From: Lasioglossum baleicum
Taxonomy: Eukaryota; Arthropoda; Insecta; Hymenoptera; Halictidae
Direction: 5' to 3'
Assembly (NCBI RefSeq): GCF_051020765.1
Contig: NW_027469552.1
Location: 1 to 64,000 of the forward strand
Length of the DNA: 64,000 bases
The number at the start of each line of letters is the position of its first letter. The stretch's first letter is position 1. The position numbers and the translations under genes are program-made. Under the pieces are notes generated by a model, which saw nothing but the letters and a program-made list of their open reading frames with translations, made no database searches and had not been told where the DNA came from. Positions 62,776 to 64,000 of the stretch are shown here, piece after piece.

Positions 62776-64000
62776 GCGGTTGGGCTTCTCGGAAGGTATG
62801 GCCTTCGGTAAAAAGTTTCACTCGAAACTAAAAGATGAAGATCTGTACCCGTGTGACGCTCTACTCTTTCATTCGTACCGTGAAATAAGCTGTCTATTGC
62901 CATTATCGTCCAACGGATATGCTCCTTGGAATACCTGGTTTGACTTTCGGAATCACAGGATAGGTGAAGCTGTTGTCTTGGCTCTCAGACTCTCACAGAA
63001 GGTATTAACGTTCTCGAGAGGTTTGGCACTCGATCGACTAAGTCATATTTGAAATAAAGATACTCGTCACCAAAATTTAGACTATTTTGCTTCTCTGACC
63101 ACGAAGTTAAACTCTCGACACAGCGGGATACGGTCTCGGAAGATAAAGCCTTTCGGTGAAAAGTATGACACTATACCATCAGGTAAGAATCTACGACGGC
63201 TTGAAAGTGTACTTTAATCTTTATACCGTAGATTGGGGTGTCTATTGCAAATACTGTTCAGCAGACTTACTGCCGGAAGACCTAGCTTCACTCTCGGAAT
63301 CACTGGCGTGGTGAAGCTATTGACATAGCGGCAGTCAAAAGTGGTCGACACGTTGCGACAGGTTTGACTCTCAATCTTGAAATTCTTACATGAAAATAAG
63401 GTGTCCGTCTGCTGAAATGTCTTCTAATTTGCATCCGTGATCACTAGGCAAGGCACTTCGACCAGCGGATTAGGTTCTCGGAAGATAATGTGTTCGGCTA
63501 AAAGTATAACATTATAGCAATTGGTAATATTCTCCGACGATTTGCCTCCCTACTTTAATACCCGCGGCGTGAACTAAGGTCTCCATTGCCAATACTATTC
63601 AGGGGATTTACGCCAGGAATACCTTGTTTGGCACCAGGAATCACATGATAGGTGAAGCCATTGGCTTAGCTGTGTGACTTCCAGATAAGGTGGTAGTTTT
63701 CTCAAGCGGTTTGACACTGCATCCTCCTATTCATACATGAAAATAAGATGTCCGCCTGCTAAAATGTCTACTCATTGCATCCTGTAAAAACTGGGAAAGA
63801 CAATCGCGGGCTCTCAGAAGGAATGGTGTTGGGTAAGGTTAATGTATATATACTAATTGGGAATGCTCTCATACGGCTTGACTCTCTACTTTAATTTCGT
63901 ACCGTGAATTAACGTGAGTATTGCCAGTTCTGTTCAGCGCATTTACTCCCGGAATTCCTGGTTTCACTCTCCGAATCACTGGATAGGTGAAGCTTTGACA
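62731..64000 (-). repeat. Satellite family B array, - orientation, running off the window
   Basis: About 3.7 inverted B monomers ('ggtttgactttcggaatcac' near 62940; 'actttaatcttta' near 63213). Type-2 copies lie at 62735, 63415 and 63760. The window ends within a monomer ('ggataggtgaagctttgaca'). No genes. Confidence 0.92.

Noticed and set aside
1..64000. Many 60-180 codon open frames on both strands
   Set aside because: They repeat the same few peptide patterns in phase with the satellite period, are not conserved between copies beyond DNA similarity, and lack recognisable domains. Only the two transposase relics are real coding remnants.
1..64000. CENP-B box in either satellite
   Set aside because: I looked for the nTTCGnnnnAnnCGGGn core in the A and B consensus blocks on both strands and found no convincing match, so no centromere-protein claim is made.

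Overview
The window is eukaryotic satellite DNA, most likely from an insect or other arthropod. The reasons are a decayed mariner (DD34D) element, a decayed piggyBac-type element with TTAA ends, an LTR-like insertion, and about 60 kb of tandem, strongly diverged monomers. I see no host protein gene, tRNA, rRNA, CRISPR array or bacterial-type operon. Nearly all open reading frames are accidents of the repeat sequence. Species identity is inference only.

Two unrelated satellite families make up about 94% of the sequence. Family A has monomers of about 306-322 bp. Family B has monomers of about 345 bp, and each is itself a diverged dimer of two halves of about 172 bp. Layout (+ and - give monomer orientation, with + chosen arbitrarily): A+ 1-2605; A- 2606-3957; B+ 3958-10335; B- 10336-16640; B+ 16641-22742 (mariner at 18633-19894); B- 22743-34482; A+ 34483-39064 (LTR-like insertion at 36169-36597); A- 39065-54587; B+ 54588-55562; B- 55563-57190; B+ 57191-62730 (piggyBac at 59560-61747); B- 62731-64000. 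That is roughly 75 A monomers and 105 B monomers, with ten or so sharp polarity or family switches.

The most unusual feature is that some of these switches are duplicated. The A+ to A- inversion near 2606, read on the minus strand, matches the A+ to A- inversion near 39065, including private deviations from the A consensus. The B+ to B- inversion at 22743 matches the one at 62730 in the same direction. Particular inversion breakpoints were therefore copied along with the flanking monomers, which points to segmental or inverted duplication inside the satellite domain rather than independent inversions.

The transposons are passengers. The mariner has four in-frame stops but no frameshift. The piggyBac copy keeps all three catalytic aspartates and its cysteine-rich C-terminus, but it has frameshifts, a stop and no N-terminal region. 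Both sit in the same AT-rich site of the B monomer. No functional system can be assigned; heterochromatic or pericentromeric satellite is the best-supported reading.
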